Positions 46,629-59,100 of a stretch of 64,000 bases of DNA are shown in pieces. The stretch covers positions 62,001 to 126,000 of the forward strand of contig QANT01002755.1 of assembly GCA_003254885.1 (NCBI GenBank), written 5' to 3'. The notes under the pieces are model-generated. The model was not told the origin of the DNA, did no database searches, and worked only from the letters and a program-made list of their open reading frames with translations. The stretch comes from Purshia tridentata (taxonomy: Eukaryota; Streptophyta; Magnoliopsida; Rosales; Rosaceae). Within the stretch, counting starts at the first letter, position 1. Every line of letters starts with the position of its first letter. A program made the translations under genes and the position numbers.

Positions 46629-49328
46629 ATGTCTCTGGCAAAAGTTACCAGTTTCATTACTAACATAAATGAAGTACACTGTTTCAAAGATATTTGCTTT
46701 CGGGTTCTTTCGGTATGCAACTCACAGTCCCTGAGAGAGGGTGTCTGTGTTCACACCCCAATTATCAAACTGGGTCTTCAAGATGACCTCTACTTGAGCA
46801 ACAATTTGCTGTCGCTCTACGCCAAATGCTTCGGAGTTGAACAAGCACACCACTTCTTCGATGAAATGCCTTACAGGGATGTTGTATCATGGACTGGGAT
46901 ACTCTCTGCTTATGTTAGGACTGGTAACCATGATAAGGCACTTGAATTGTTCGATTCGATGATAGTTTCTGGGCAGTGCCCCAATGAGTTTACACTCTCA
47001 AGTGTTCTAAGGTCATGCTCTTCTTTGGGAGAATTTGATCACGGGACTCGTATTCACACATATATGATAAAGCTTGGCTTTGAGTCAAACCAATTTCTTT
47101 GCAGCACTATGATTGATTTGTATGCCAAGTGTGGTTGCACTGAAAAGGCTTGTAAGATATTTAGAGATATGGACAGGGGTGACACTATCTCTTATACTAC
47201 AATGATCTCTTCATTAGTCCAAGATCAGAAATGGAGTCAGGTTCTAGGCCTCTACAAGGATATGATATACGATGGGGTTCCTCCAAATGAGTTCACTTTT
47301 GTCAAACTTTTAGCGGCATCCTGTTTTCTTGGGTTGAAATATGGGAAATTACTTCATGCCCATTTGATAATTTTGGGAGTGAGGCTGAGATTGGTCTTGA
47401 AGACAGCCCTCGTTAATATGTACTCAAAATGCCAGAAGATGGAAGATGCTATCAAGGTATCAAATCAAACACCTGATTACGATGTGTTTTTGTGGACCTC
47501 TATCATTTCTGGCTTCACACAAAGTTTGAGAGTCGCTGAGGCTATTGCTGCATTGCATGAGATGGAGGTCTCTGGAATTGTACCAAATAATTTCACATAC
47601 TCAGGTATACTGAAGGCTTGCTCAGCAATTTTATCATTGGAATTGGGAAAACAGATGCATTCACGGGTGATCAAGACTGGCTTGGAGGATGATACTTGTG
47701 CTGGAGGTGCACTGGTCGATATGTACATGAAATGTTCCAGCCTCATAGAAGATGCCTTGAGAGTGTTTAGGAGGATAACCTTACCGAGTGTCATCACTTG
47801 GACTTCTTTGATTGCTGGTTTTGCTGAACATGGTTTTGAACAGAATTCTTTTCAGTCTTATGCGGAGATGCGAGCAGTAGGAGGTCAGCCAAATTCCTTT
47901 ACTCTCTCTAGCCTTCTTCGTGCCTGCAGTACAGTTAAATCTCATAGTCAAACAATAAAACTTCATGGGCATATAATTAAAGGTAAAGCTGGTAGTGATA
48001 TAGTTGTTGGGAATGCTCTTGTGGATGCCTATGCTGCATTGGGGATGGTGGATGATGCGTGGCATGTGATTAACACGATGAACCATAGAGATGCTATCAC
48101 GTACACAGGTTTAGCCACAAGAATGAATCAGCTAGGTCGGTATGAAATGGCACTGGGTGTCATCACTCACATGTACATTGATGATGTTAGGATGGATGGG
48201 TTTAGCCTGGCAAGCTTCTTATCTGCATCGGCTGGCTTAGGAACAATGGACACTGGAAAGCAACTTCATTGCTATTCTGTCAAAGCTGGTTTATGCAGCG
48301 GGATATCAGTTTCAAATGCATTAGTTGACTTGTATGGGAAATGTGGATGCATAGATGATGCATACAAAGCTTTTGGGGAGGTTTGTGAGCCAGATGTTGT
48401 ATCATGGAATGGATTAATATCTGGGTTGGCATCAAATGGATACATTTCCTTGGCTCTCTCTGCTTTTGACGACATGAGGTTGGCAGGATTTAAACCCGAT
48501 TCCATTACATTCCTGTCAGTGATTTTTGCTTGCAGCCGTGGTGGCTTGGTTGAACTAGGTCTTGGGTATTTTCAGTCAATGAGAGAAAAGTATGGTATAG
48601 CCCCACAACTAGATCACTATTCCAGTTTAGTTGATCTCCTTGGCCGAGCTGGCCGACTAGAGGATGCCATGGAAGTGATCATGACCATGCCTTTCAAGCC
48701 AGATGCCTTAATTTATAAGACATTATTGGTTGCTTGCAAATTACATAGAAACATTGCTCTGGGGGAATATATGGCAAGGCGAGGTATTGAACTTGACCCA
48801 TCTGATGCAACCTTTTATGTGCTGCTTGCAAATTTGTATGATGACTGTGGTCAGCAAGATTTGGCCAAGAGTACAAGGAGGGTGATGAGAGAGAGAGGAT
48901 TAAAGAAGAATCCAGGGCAGTGCTGGATGGAGATAAGGAACAAGGTTCATCTCTTCAATGCAGGAGACAGATCACATCCACAGATGAATGAAATCCATGA
49001 AAAAGTAGAATCATTTATTGTGGAGTTGAAGAACAGAGGATACTTGTACCAAGCGTATGAAGATTCGTCTTACCATAGTGAGAAGTTGGCTGTTGCATTT
49101 GGTCTTCTCAAAACACCATCCAACGCTTCCATTCGCATATCTAAGAATATGCGTATATGCAGTGAATGCCATGACTTTATAATGCTTGTAACTCAATTTG
49201 TTGATAGGGAGATAATTGTGAGGGATGGGAACCGAGTGCATATCTTCAAGAAGGGTGAGTGCTCGTGTAGGGCTGTAGGAGATTTAAAGCGGGAGAAAAC
49301 ATTTAATGACTTGATTTCTCATAATTAA
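46629..49328 (+). CDS. PPR protein, DYW subgroup, At5g52850-like
   Basis: Intronless, 899 residues from the ATG at 46629; the codon before it is TTG. Around twenty PPR repeats of P, L and S type fill most of the protein (for example YAKCFGVEQAHHFFDEMPYR, ALVDLYGKCGCIDDAYKAF). They are followed by E/E+ motifs (LGRAGRLEDAMEVIMTMPFK, MEIRNKVHLFNAGDRSHP) and a DYW-type domain with HSEKLAVAFG and CSECH. The C-terminus is atypical: CSC is kept, but the DYW tripeptide is replaced by RAVG and followed by about 18 extra residues. About a dozen residues seem missing before HSEKLA. Such proteins act in RNA editing in chloroplasts or mitochondria. The Arabidopsis relative in this syntenic slot is annotated chloroplastic. 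The N-terminus shows no obvious targeting peptide by eye. Confidence 0.92.
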   Translation: MSLAKVTSFITNINEVHCFKDICFRVLSVCNSQSLREGVCVHTPIIKLGLQDDLYLSNNLLSLYAKCFGVEQAHHFFDEMPYRDVVSWTGILSAYVRTGNHDKALELFDSMIVSGQCPNEFTLSSVLRSCSSLGEFDHGTRIHTYMIKLGFESNQFLCSTMIDLYAKCGCTEKACKIFRDMDRGDTISYTTMISSLVQDQKWSQVLGLYKDMIYDGVPPNEFTFVKLLAASCFLGLKYGKLLHAHLIILGVRLRLVLKTALVNMYSKCQKMEDAIKVSNQTPDYDVFLWTSIISGFTQSLRVAEAIAALHEMEVSGIVPNNFTYSGILKACSAILSLELGKQMHSRVIKTGLEDDTCAGGALVDMYMKCSSLIEDALRVFRRITLPSVITWTSLIAGFAEHGFEQNSFQSYAEMRAVGGQPNSFTLSSLLRACSTVKSHSQTIKLHGHIIKGKAGSDIVVGNALVDAYAALGMVDDAWHVINTMNHRDAITYTGLATRMNQLGRYEMALGVITHMYIDDVRMDGFSLASFLSASAGLGTMDTGKQLHCYSVKAGLCSGISVSNALVDLYGKCGCIDDAYKAFGEVCEPDVVSWNGLISGLASNGYISLALSAFDDMRLAGFKPDSITFLSVIFACSRGGLVELGLGYFQSMREKYGIAPQLDHYSSLVDLLGRAGRLEDAMEVIMTMPFKPDALIYKTLLVACKLHRNIALGEYMARRGIELDPSDATFYVLLANLYDDCGQQDLAKSTRRVMRERGLKKNPGQCWMEIRNKVHLFNAGDRSHPQMNEIHEKVESFIVELKNRGYLYQAYEDSSYHSEKLAVAFGLLKTPSNASIRISKNMRICSECHDFIMLVTQFVDREIIVRDGNRVHIFKKGECSCRAVGDLKREKTFNDLISHN

Positions 49329-49866
49329 GGCCAATTGAATTCGATCATCATATATTTGAGTGTTTTTTCAATAAAGTTTCCTGAGTTTGGCCCCTAAATT
49401 AGTCGTTTTCAAAGTTTTTGAGCAAAAATTTGAATCTAATTTGAGTAATATTTGTTTTTTTTTTCTCTCTATAAAGAGATTCATTCATTCATAACTAAGC
49501 AAATGGGTGACCCAAATTAAAACCGACAAATTCTGCATAGCAATCAAACCACAGTGCATGTTCATTGAAAGAGCAGCTTTTGTTTGTGCCATCCGCAAAT
49601 ACCAAGTTCCTACGAGTCGCAATGAACCAGCGTTGTTCTGTTACATTACTCATTTTCAATGGGAACCAAGTACGGAAATTAAGAAAATAACATAGTTACT
49701 GAACCACCACTCAAAATGTGGATTATTAAAAATTCAAGCCTCTTCATAATTAAAACCTATACAGTCTAGCAAACAGGCGCACTGTAATCAAAGACGAGAG
49801 AATTGAAGAAAAGATTTAAATTCAAATTTGGAATCCAAAGTCCCTCCAAGCACATGCTAGCAGAGG
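49329..49866. other. Convergent spacer, PPR to complex I subunit
   Basis: Holds both 3' UTRs. An AATAAA at about 49370 suits the PPR transcript. No further gene. Confidence 0.55.
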
Positions 49867-51573
49867 TTATGCCTTCGATTCTGACTCAATGGAGGGGGCT
49901 TTAGTCGCATCCAACTCTGTTTGATTTGAAGTAAGAGAACCCAGCGTCCTGTGGAACTCTTCAGGAAGAGGACCAGGTCTGTGCAGAGGAACATGTTTGG
50001 GAACTGGAGCATCATTCTCAATCACCTCACATTCATAATCGTCAGGAATACCCCATGGATCCCACTCTGCAATATAACTCAATACAGAATGCACACCCAT
50101 TACAAATTATCCATCTCCTTTAGTATTTCGATTGAAGGTAAATAATTCAAGGAAAGCATTTCTGATACTTTAATGAGACTTTGATAGATAATCTACTATA
50201 ACAGTTTGGCTCAAACGAGCGCTTCATTATAAAATCAAGATTAGAAATATACATCTAGACAACAAAAGATATTGGTTCCAACATCAGAACAATGAAGCAC
50301 GAAGACAGTAGAAGGATGCCAAATTATCAAAGAGATTACAGTGGCTACTCAACAACATAGTTCATACAAATAAAGATTTCTATTTTGGTCACTGAATGAG
50401 AGTTTGAAGAAAATAGCATTTGCTTATTGAGTGTCCACTTGAGTTGACACTCAAATCATATCCCTAATTGAATTTGATTCTATTTTTTATAAAGACTAAT
50501 TGCAAAAGCTTTATGCACAATCAACAAAGTGCTATTGAAGCTTATTATGTGTTCCACATGCCCAACATAAAATTATTTTCTGGAAAAGATACTAAAAATT
50601 AATTGGATTACTAGAAATAAATGATTGTCACAACATGATGACTATAGGGGATAGCTAGCTCAAATGTAAATATCCCTTCGACCACATTGACCAACTCATA
50701 ACATACATTAACAAACTAAGAATTCTCAAGACAACATTGGACATGTCCTCAAGTATCAGTGAATCATAGTCTTAACCAAAAGAGTGAAAGCAACATCAAG
50801 TTGCAGCCGATATAAAACAGAACCGAACCTGGGGTTGTATTGGAGAGAATTGTGACCATGGCCAACCAACCCAAAGTGAGAGCTGAATACATGTATGTGT
50901 AGTGGGTAAATAGACACATGCATGCAAAGGCATCAAACGAAAATTATTTACATTTGGAAACTGAAGTTCGTCACTAAGGTCAAGCAGAATTTCTCAAGGA
51001 AGACTAATCCAAGCACTTCCTAAGTGACATTCTCAACCATTCACATTTTCTTTTAAATTATTAAAATCACCTAAAATTTTGCATTCCAATTCCCATTTTC
51101 TATTTTCCATTAACAAAATACAACTCACAGCATTTCCAATTATAAAATTTTCCATGTTATAGGACCCATGTCAATCGCAAAACTCAGAATCAAATGACAA
51201 ACACACATTTCAAAATAAAAAACAGCAAAAATAACGCAAATTTAAAAGAAATGTACGGACCGATCATCTTGCCGATAAGGGTGAGCTCGTCACGAGCCTC
51301 CTCGATGAGCTCCTCGACCTGGCCACAGCCGAGCTTCTTCTCGATCACTTCCCAGTCCTCTTCTTCATGGCAGACCTTGAGACGGTGGCGCGTGAAGCTC
51401 TCCACGGCCTTGCGGTACCCTTCGTCCTCGGGAACGGCCCGGATCTCCTTTAGGGTTTTGGAGTAGAGCTCGATTAGGACCTCCCTCGCATTGGGGACGA
51501 CGTCCAGCCCTACAATCCCCGTCGTCTGCTTCACCCTGGCCATTAGTGGCCGTCCGATCATTCGCAGGAACAT
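49867..51573 (-). CDS. Mitochondrial complex I subunit, NDUFA5 type
   Basis: Two exons on the minus strand, 51573-51261 and 50066-49867, separated by a 1.19-kb intron. They give 513 nt and 170 residues. The junction falls in the conserved KMIEWDPWGIPDDYE. Start is MFLRMIGRPLMARVKQTTGI at 51573, as in the plant orthologue. Signature sequences are VVPNAREVLIELYSKTLKEI, DEGYRKAVESFTRHRL, EEEDWEVIEKKLGCGQVEEL and CEVIENDAPVPKHVPLHRPG. This is NADH dehydrogenase [ubiquinone] 1 alpha subcomplex subunit 5, a peripheral-arm accessory subunit of respiratory complex I on the matrix side of the inner membrane. The C-terminal tail after the family domain is short and acidic. It lies between the PPR and WRKY27-like genes, matching At5g52840 by synteny. 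Confidence 0.95.
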
Positions 51574-54445
51574 CTTTTCGTACTCTCTCCGTGAAGCTCT
51601 GGGATCGGTTGTTCCTCACACTCACTTAACTCACTGTTAATGTTAAATGAATTTCATATTTCATATTCTTTTTTTCAGAAAGAACGGTACTGACTTCAGA
51701 ACATTCAATATCTTTATTAAAAAATTTAAAAACAAATAATCTGTTTTGGGTAGGAAGGGCCGGGTAAGGTCGTAAACCTTTTGGATTTAGCTTTGGTAGG
51801 CCCGCAATAGTTATTGGGCCTAATTAAAGGTAGCGCTTGCAAGTGGCCCAACATAAAACTGATGATAGTTTTTGGGCTTGAACTTTTGAACCCTTCAGCC
51901 ACCTACCCTTATCTGAAGAGATCTAGCTTCGTTCTTTTTCTTGCCCAAAAATCTCCCCCGCAGACTCGGCTTCGAAACTGAAGCCCTACGTTAAATAAAT
52001 CCCATCATTTTTAAGAGGCGGGAAATTCTAGAAATTAACAAGATAGGTGCATTTGAGGAATCAAATCCTAAACCACATGGGAAAACCATGAGCTTAATCA
52101 GTCGACTAAACCCTCTTTGGTCATTTCCTCATGTTCGATATTGATGATTTGCTTTATTTTCATTTTTTATTTTTCTTATGTGAATATAGGTATTCAAATT
52201 TGATACATCTCTAGTATTGCAGAACAAAATAACATTAGACTAATATTTAGATGTAGAGTTATCAAATAGGTCGGATCGACCCGAACACAACACATGCATG
52301 AAACATACGACAATACCGACATCAGAATGACTGAACTGAATTTCTTAACCCATAAAGCACAACACACTGGATTGCAAGCCACAAGTTGTGTTGGTACTTA
52401 AATTTTTACTATGTGAGTTGGTACACACACAACACGTTTAATAAATAGACTAACATGAGCACAACACAAAGAAAAAATGGGCTCAACCAATGCTAAAGTG
52501 TGCAAAATAACTTTTGTTTCGAAAAAAATATATGGAACTAGATCTCTCTATTCAATAGTCTGGTACGTTTGAATGTGATTTAGTTGATAAGAAGATAATC
52601 AATAAAGAAAGAACCTTTATTATATTCAATTAGAATGACCTTATACGTTTTGTTTTAGACAGGGTCGTCCTCAATAAAATAACCCACCAACTTGCTTCAG
52701 TCTCCACCATTTAAAACCTAGTATTATTTCTAGGATGCCCAATCAAACTATTTATAATTCACTCATGGATATTATTTATCCTCTTCCATATATAATAATA
52801 ATAATATTGTATAAATTTAGTTGAATAAAATAGATTTGACCCGCTCGTATTATGTCCAAAGTGGAAAAAAATGTTTGACCCAAGAAGCCACTAGTTGTGT
52901 CCTTATTGTGTGAACAGACAAAAGAAGGATCCTGTGTTTGTCTCGTGATAAAGGCGACTGAACCGGAGCCCGTCACGGTCTGACAAATTAAGCCTTGCCT
53001 TGCATGGAACCGACAACTGTCTAACACCCACTTGATTGTCCAAAAAAACAAAATTCTAAATTTATTATTTAAGCAAATTTTGAATATTTTATCACTTTTT
53101 TGTTACTGATTGCCAGTGTCTGTAGTTACCTGGTGCTGACATGGCATAGTCAAACCGTTTGAACAGAAAAAGCACTCAAAGTCAATGCATCATCCACTTA
53201 GATTCTCTCATATCTTAATCCTTAGGCAGAGTTTTCAGTTCTCACCCTTCCAGCAAAAATATGCCTATCTGCCATTTATCTTCCTCTTTACCCAATTTGT
53301 TCATCATTATTAGCTATCGTTTTTGGCTGGAACTTGGAAGACTCGAGATTTTAAACTGAATATTGAAATGAGTTTAGAAAAGAGGCACGAATATTACAAT
53401 TAGTAATTATTAACTTATAAAAAATATTCTATTATTAATATATTATGTCATAGGCTCATAGCTTGATGCCTAGCTCATTGATGTTGGTGATTCAACACAT
53501 GGAGTGCATTGCAAGTTGATAATTGCAATGGTAATTAAGAATTATCAACTGGTCAAGCTCAGACTACATGTGTGATTCATGCGTGATCTTCATGAGGTCA
53601 TCATTAGAAGGTGAGGATCATTTCATCTTCATATGAAGAATCTTCTTTCATCCCTAATAAATAAATAAATAACCTAATGACGCAACTCCATAATTAAAAT
53701 TGCCAAAGATGCAATACAAAACTCATGACAGTATTAAAGGAAACATGGTTCTTTCTCTCTCTTACACATTTGGTTATTAATAATTAAGACTTTATGAAAA
53801 TTGAGAGCACGTATATATATTCATAATTTTTATGATGTTAAAAAAGTATATTTGGTGACATACATTATTAATTGTTCTGTTATTATGAGAGAATATTCAG
53901 CATATGTAAAAGTGTTATTACGTTTTTATTACAGTTTTATAAATGTGTATTCGGTGCGCTGTATATATAGCGGTAGGTTTAAATGTATCTTGTGGCGCTC
54001 ACATGCTCATGCGGCGTTTATATTTAAATAAATCATGCACATACGTAAACGTAAACTTTGAAAGCATACGTAAATTGAATGGTTTTTAACTATCGAATGA
54101 ATCATTAAGTTTTATACATATCAGTAACTTTTATGTTAATTTATTTTATAAAAGTCTGATAATTTAATAATTTTTTTTTCTGTTATATATTAAGATGATG
54201 CACTGAAACCATCAGACAAAGAAAAAAAAATATTAAGAACTCTATAATTCTATTTGGAACCAGAGAAGAAAAGAAAAATGAAAATGAAAACCCTCTATGA
54301 GTGGAGAGGGAAGTGATTCTCTCTCTCTTTTTCTATACGAGTTAGAATCCCACCCCTCTCACATATGACATAACCAAACACAGTAATTATAAAGAGCCTA
54401 TATTAAACCGAAGCCTATATATGCATATACCCAGCTCAGCGGCCA
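51574..54445. other. 2.9-kb intergenic region
   Basis: Divided between the promoter of the complex I gene and the 3' flank of the WRKY gene. A TGA-to-TAA-rich AT tract and the motif taaataaataaataacc (about 53660) were noted. No gene or clear transposon. Confidence 0.55.
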
Positions 54446-55074
54446 CTAGAAGCCACCGCCAACAGTGGCTCCGGCAGAGGAGGAGTGAGTACCAGCCCAA
54501 GAAGAACCCAAATTTGGTTGCCCTTTATTCGAAAAATTACCACCAGAAGCAACAGTGGCCATCTGAGAAGTTCCAGTAGTACCCCTAAAAGTATTGGTCT
54601 CCAGCTGCTGCAGGCCCATGAATATGTCGTCGGACGTGACCATATTGTTGGGGATTAGAAGACCGTCCTCGTCCTCGTTTTCGTCCTCATCATTATCCAT
54701 TTCCTCATCATCAACTTCCTGATCAGCACCATCTTTGTCAGCTTGCAGTGGCGGAGTGGAGAGGCTCGAAGAAGCCGAGAGTGGAGACGCGGCTGCATTT
54801 GGAGAGCCGGAATTGAAATCTTTGTTTGATGGTTTGTTGTGAGACGACGTCGCAGCAGCTGATGATAGCTTGGCTCGGGTGCTTCCAGCAAGCGAGTTCC
54901 GATGAGTGGGACGAGGGTGAGTGTGGTCGCCTGTGTATGTGACTATGAAAATGTCTGGGTCCGTAGTGCTGCGCTCCACTTGTTTTCTGGCTGCACATCC
55001 TTTGGTGCTGCTGCAGCGGTAATAATTCCTGTCCCAAAAATCAAATCCACTATTATTTTCCGATAAAAGAAGAG

Positions 55075-55113
<39 letters not shown>

Positions 55114-55922
55114 TTGAGGATATCTCAAACTTAATTAACCTTGGATGTGGAGAACCTTTGATAGGTTTCTGCCCGTATTTACGCCAAGCCCATAAATCAC
55201 CGGAAAGATTCTCTGCTCTTACCTGGCACACCAACCTTTTTTGCTGGCTTTTCCTGTGAATGAACAAATTAAATGAAAATTAAGCAAAAACAAAAAGAAA
55301 TCAATCAAAAGGGGGATTTGAAATACCTTTTTCTTGATCTGGGAGGCTGGATTTGCATGGTTGGTGGAATAGGAGCAGCGAACCCTTGCTGATGATTCTG
55401 AGGTTGTTGTTGTTGAGGTTGAATTTGGTTCTGTTGTAGCATTTGTTGCTGGGCTTGTTGTTGTTGTTCATGGAATCCTCCGAAACTAGAAACGGGAATT
55501 GTGGCTGGATTGAAATGAGGCCTGATGGTGGTGTTGGTCGGCAGAAAATGATGTAGTTGTTGTTGTTGGTGGTGACGTTGGCCACTAGATCCTCCAAAGT
55601 CAGAAATTATGGGAGGATTTGGAATAATACCATAACTAGTGGTGGTATTATTGTTGATGGTGGGGTTGAGGTAAAAGGGTTTGTAAAACTGTTGCAGCTC
55701 TTGGAAAGCATTGTCCCTGGGTTCTACAAGATTGGGAAAAGAGAATGGGTCATTTTCTACCTCAGCTTTGAGCCAGTCCCACAGAGACATCTCCGCTTCC
55801 AAGGCGGCAGTATTCGAATTTATGGCTGCCGTGATGGCGGTGCTACTGGTAGTGCTGGTGGTGGTTTTGGTGGCTGATTTGCAACCCCTCACCACCGCCT
55901 CCAGATCCCAATCCTCTGCCAT
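54446..55922 (-). CDS. WRKY transcription factor, group IIe, WRKY27/22-like
   Basis: Three exons on the minus strand, 55922-55327, 55253-55140 and 55028-54446, giving 1293 nt and 430 residues. The WRKY domain has WRKYGQK at about residues 222-228, with an intron right after SPHPR (the usual R-type position in group II), then CSSTKGC (C-X5-C) and a distal GDHTH (H-X1-H) zinc-finger end. The C-X5-C-X23-H-X1-H spacing fits group IIe. N-terminal to the domain is a glutamine-rich stretch (about 120-190) that could be an activation or aggregation-prone region. C-terminal to it is an acidic run ([18 protein letters not shown]) and a glycine/serine-rich end. It should bind W-box DNA in the nucleus. 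Relatives WRKY22, 27 and 29 act in immunity and stress. The second intron carries a long GA microsatellite (55079-55110). Confidence 0.94.
55079..55110 (+). repeat. (GA)n microsatellite in WRKY intron 2
   Basis: A run of about 15 GA dinucleotides on the plus strand (CT in the sense direction) between exons 2 and 3 of the WRKY gene, about 30 bp inside the intron from its 5' end. Likely length-polymorphic. Confidence 0.9.
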
Positions 55923-56176
55923 ATCAAAAGAGAATCGATTTCCTTAAGGCCTTGGAAATAACGCTCACACCCACTGAACCCAACTCTGTGTTTGGTGTGC
56001 TTACTGTTTAAGCCATTGAAGAAGCACTGGGCTAAGGAAGAGACAGAGCTACAGAGGACGGCGCTGACTTTTTGGTAAAATCTAGGGGGGAGAGATAGAG
56101 AGAGAGAGAGAGAGAGAAAATAGGTAGTGAGAGGAACTGGTGGAGCACTGACTTGGTAAATTGTCAATTATTTATA
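55923..56176 (-). promoter_or_regulatory. 5' leader and TATA box of the WRKY gene
   Basis: TATAAATA on the minus strand at 56169-56176, and a GA/CT tract at about 56095-56118, lie within 250 bp upstream of the ATG at 55922. This is the standard layout for a plant TATA promoter with a CT-rich leader. Confidence 0.5.
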
Positions 56177-59100
56177 CTAATATTATTTAACCAAAAAAAG
56201 GAAAAAGGAAAAAGGAAAAAAGAAAAGGCCGGGGTATTTATTATTTTGACAGAGTTAGAGAGTGTTTTCGGGGGGTCATGGATTCGGAGGGTCTGAGAGA
56301 GAGCCTTTTCTCTTCCTTTTTTGGACCACACCCTTTTGTCTCTCTGGGAGGGAAGCCACTTTTGTTGTGGCTTTCTCTTTGACTTTTGATGAAATGTCAA
56401 ACAGGGGCCACACTACGGTGGCGCATGGACAACAGGTCTACTCGCTGAGTTTTACAGTCGCCGTTATACTCGAATTCTGAGTGGGTTGTAATATGAATAC
56501 GTCCAAGTTTATTATGTGAAAAGCAATATGCAAGCACACGGTGTGAAGAGTGCGCCTGCATTGTATGAGCATGTCTTACAACTGTCCTACATTCCGTTTT
56601 CTATTTCGTTTTAGCATTTGCAAAAGGTAATGCCTGCGAGTAAGATTGTGTAGTGGTCTACTGCTCTGTACTTCAACCTATTGAATTAGCCAGATTGTTT
56701 ACAAAATTAGCCACCAGTCACCGCCCTTTTTATAGCCATTATGGGTTTGAGTTTGTGCCCTCCACTGTCCACATAGAGGAAGGTTCCTGGTTCCGGGTCT
56801 GGTGCTGAGAAGTAGAAGCGAAAAGCATATCAGCCAGATGGTGTGCATGCTTGATGCTTGTGATATCTTGAGTTTCACACTTGTCATGATCATTAATTGT
56901 AACTATATTCTATATTGTTATTGTTATTAATGTAATATTAACAGTGAAATTGAATTAATTGAAGCTCACCTTGTAGTGCTTTAAAAAGTACGTATTTATA
57001 TCATCAGAATAATGGGATAACTTCTTTTTTTTTTTCTTTTTCCAAGGATAAATACAAATGTTGCCAACTTTGCAATCAAAATATATTTACTTAATTTCTT
57101 AAAGGACTTTTATTTTAGCTCAAACTATAACCTCCAAAAGTAAAATGATTCACATTCACAAATACCCAATGACACAACCACAAACACAAACACATAGCGA
57201 CACAACACATGCTCCAAAGAGTAGACGTTTTTTTTTAAAAAAAAATTTAAGTAGATTTTTTGACATTCAATACTTTCGGTGAGTATTTCATTATGATGGT
57301 ACGTTTTTAAAGTAGGCTTTTTTTTAATCATTTACAATTTAAATTTCATAATATGGCAATTTTTTATTATTTATTATTATGGTGTAAGAGATTTGAACTA
57401 AGAATATTTTTCAACCAAAAAAAAAAACTAAATGCTAGTACTAGATCAAATTATTACCATTCAAGAGCATGTATCGCATGAATCTGTTGATAACTAAGTT
57501 GATGTAACCTTTTGTTCGGACAAATTAGAAATTAAGTTCGGTTAATTCACATAAAATTTATGAATAGAGAAAAAGGGCCAAACAGTCCAAATAAAATTTC
57601 ATATGAATTTAATAATATAAACTAATTATAACCCTCTTACTCCAAATAACAACTATACTATCCCTCTTGAATCCAAATAATTTTAATAATTACTTCAAAA
57701 TATGAGGTTTTTATTTTGGGTTAATTACAAATAAATCAATAAAAAATTTCACAATTACATTTTAATAAATGTAGTTTTTTATAATTTCATTTTAGTCAAT
57801 ATTGACCAAAAATGAATTGAGTTTAGTAACTAAAGTGGGATATAGTTTCAAAATCTATTGATCTTTATGGAAAAGTAAAATTTACATTGATTATTATGTA
57901 ATATTGAAATATTTTATTGATTTAAATGTAATTTTTTTTTTTTATTCATTATAGCTGGAGAATTCGAACATATTTTTCCTTGTTCTTATCCTAAAGTTAC
58001 CATAATAATTTTACATTATCCTAACTTATCCATTTTTATTTAAATTAATTACCCTCTTTTACTCCTTTTACTTTTTATCCTTCCCTATCGTTGATGAATG
58101 TAAATTACTTGTAACTTTTGTGAGTGTGATATACGCTATTTTGCGGCTGCATAGGAGGGGCCAAAGGAGTCTCTATCACCATCATACGCGCGCAATTGAT
58201 AAGAGGGTACCAGATTAGCAAACCGTAACCGTTGATCAATCCCACGGAGAACAAACATCTTTTTGGGCCCTTGAAGCATAAAACCCCAAGATAGGGACAA
58301 AAAGGGAAAGAAAATGTTCCTCCTGTGTCTTCTGTTATACGCAAGGATGTGTTTTAATTATGGTAAAAGATGAGACCCATATTTACATCTTGATGTGGTG
58401 CTGAGGATTGAGCAACCTTGGGCCGTTAAAGCTGGGTTTTGTTTAATGGGGGAATCTTTGTATCTTTTAACGTTCATGATTTGGCGTTGTAGTGTGACTG
58501 TGCGAGTGAGAAGAATAATAATTAATGTATATAACTGAAAATTATGCAAGTAAATTTTTTTTATTGTCCTCCTAAATTATAATAAATACATGAACTTGGT
58601 CGGCTCAAACACAACACAAGTTGATACAAGTAAATGAGTTGGACCTACTCAAAGTTCACGAGCACAAGCACAAAATTATGCATTACTTGTTTAATATTTT
58701 TTAAATTTTAATTTTGAACAATAAAATTCAATTGATTTTTAAAAAATTAATATTTTATTATAAGAACAAAAATAATATAAGTTTCAAATCCTAAAAAAAG
58801 AAAAAGAAAAAATTACTTATGAATCTTACTTTTTTCAAGCACGATAAGAGTACAAATAGAGTGTGAGCCATGCTAAACTTAGGTCTTACTTATTTAGATT
58901 TGCATGTGCACAATTATTAAATAAGCCAACATTCAATACAAGGACGACACAAAATACAAATAAACTCAATTTAAATGAGTTGAATCGTCCAATGGGTTGG
59001 GCCGACATGCCAAACCCATTTGAAATATGTAATATCTTTGTAAACCAATGAAAATATAAATATATATTATAGTTTAAAAAGTAAAAATAATATGTTAATT

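Noticed and set aside
42313-55922. SGT1 and WRKY27-like genes as a functional immunity cluster
   Set aside because: Both relate to immunity, but their proximity is explained by conserved gene order and unrelated housekeeping genes lie between.
56699-56893. Small minus-strand frame with a hydrophobic stretch, possible signal peptide
   Set aside because: No CLE, CEP, RALF or other peptide motif at the C-terminus; one short hydrophobic run is weak evidence.
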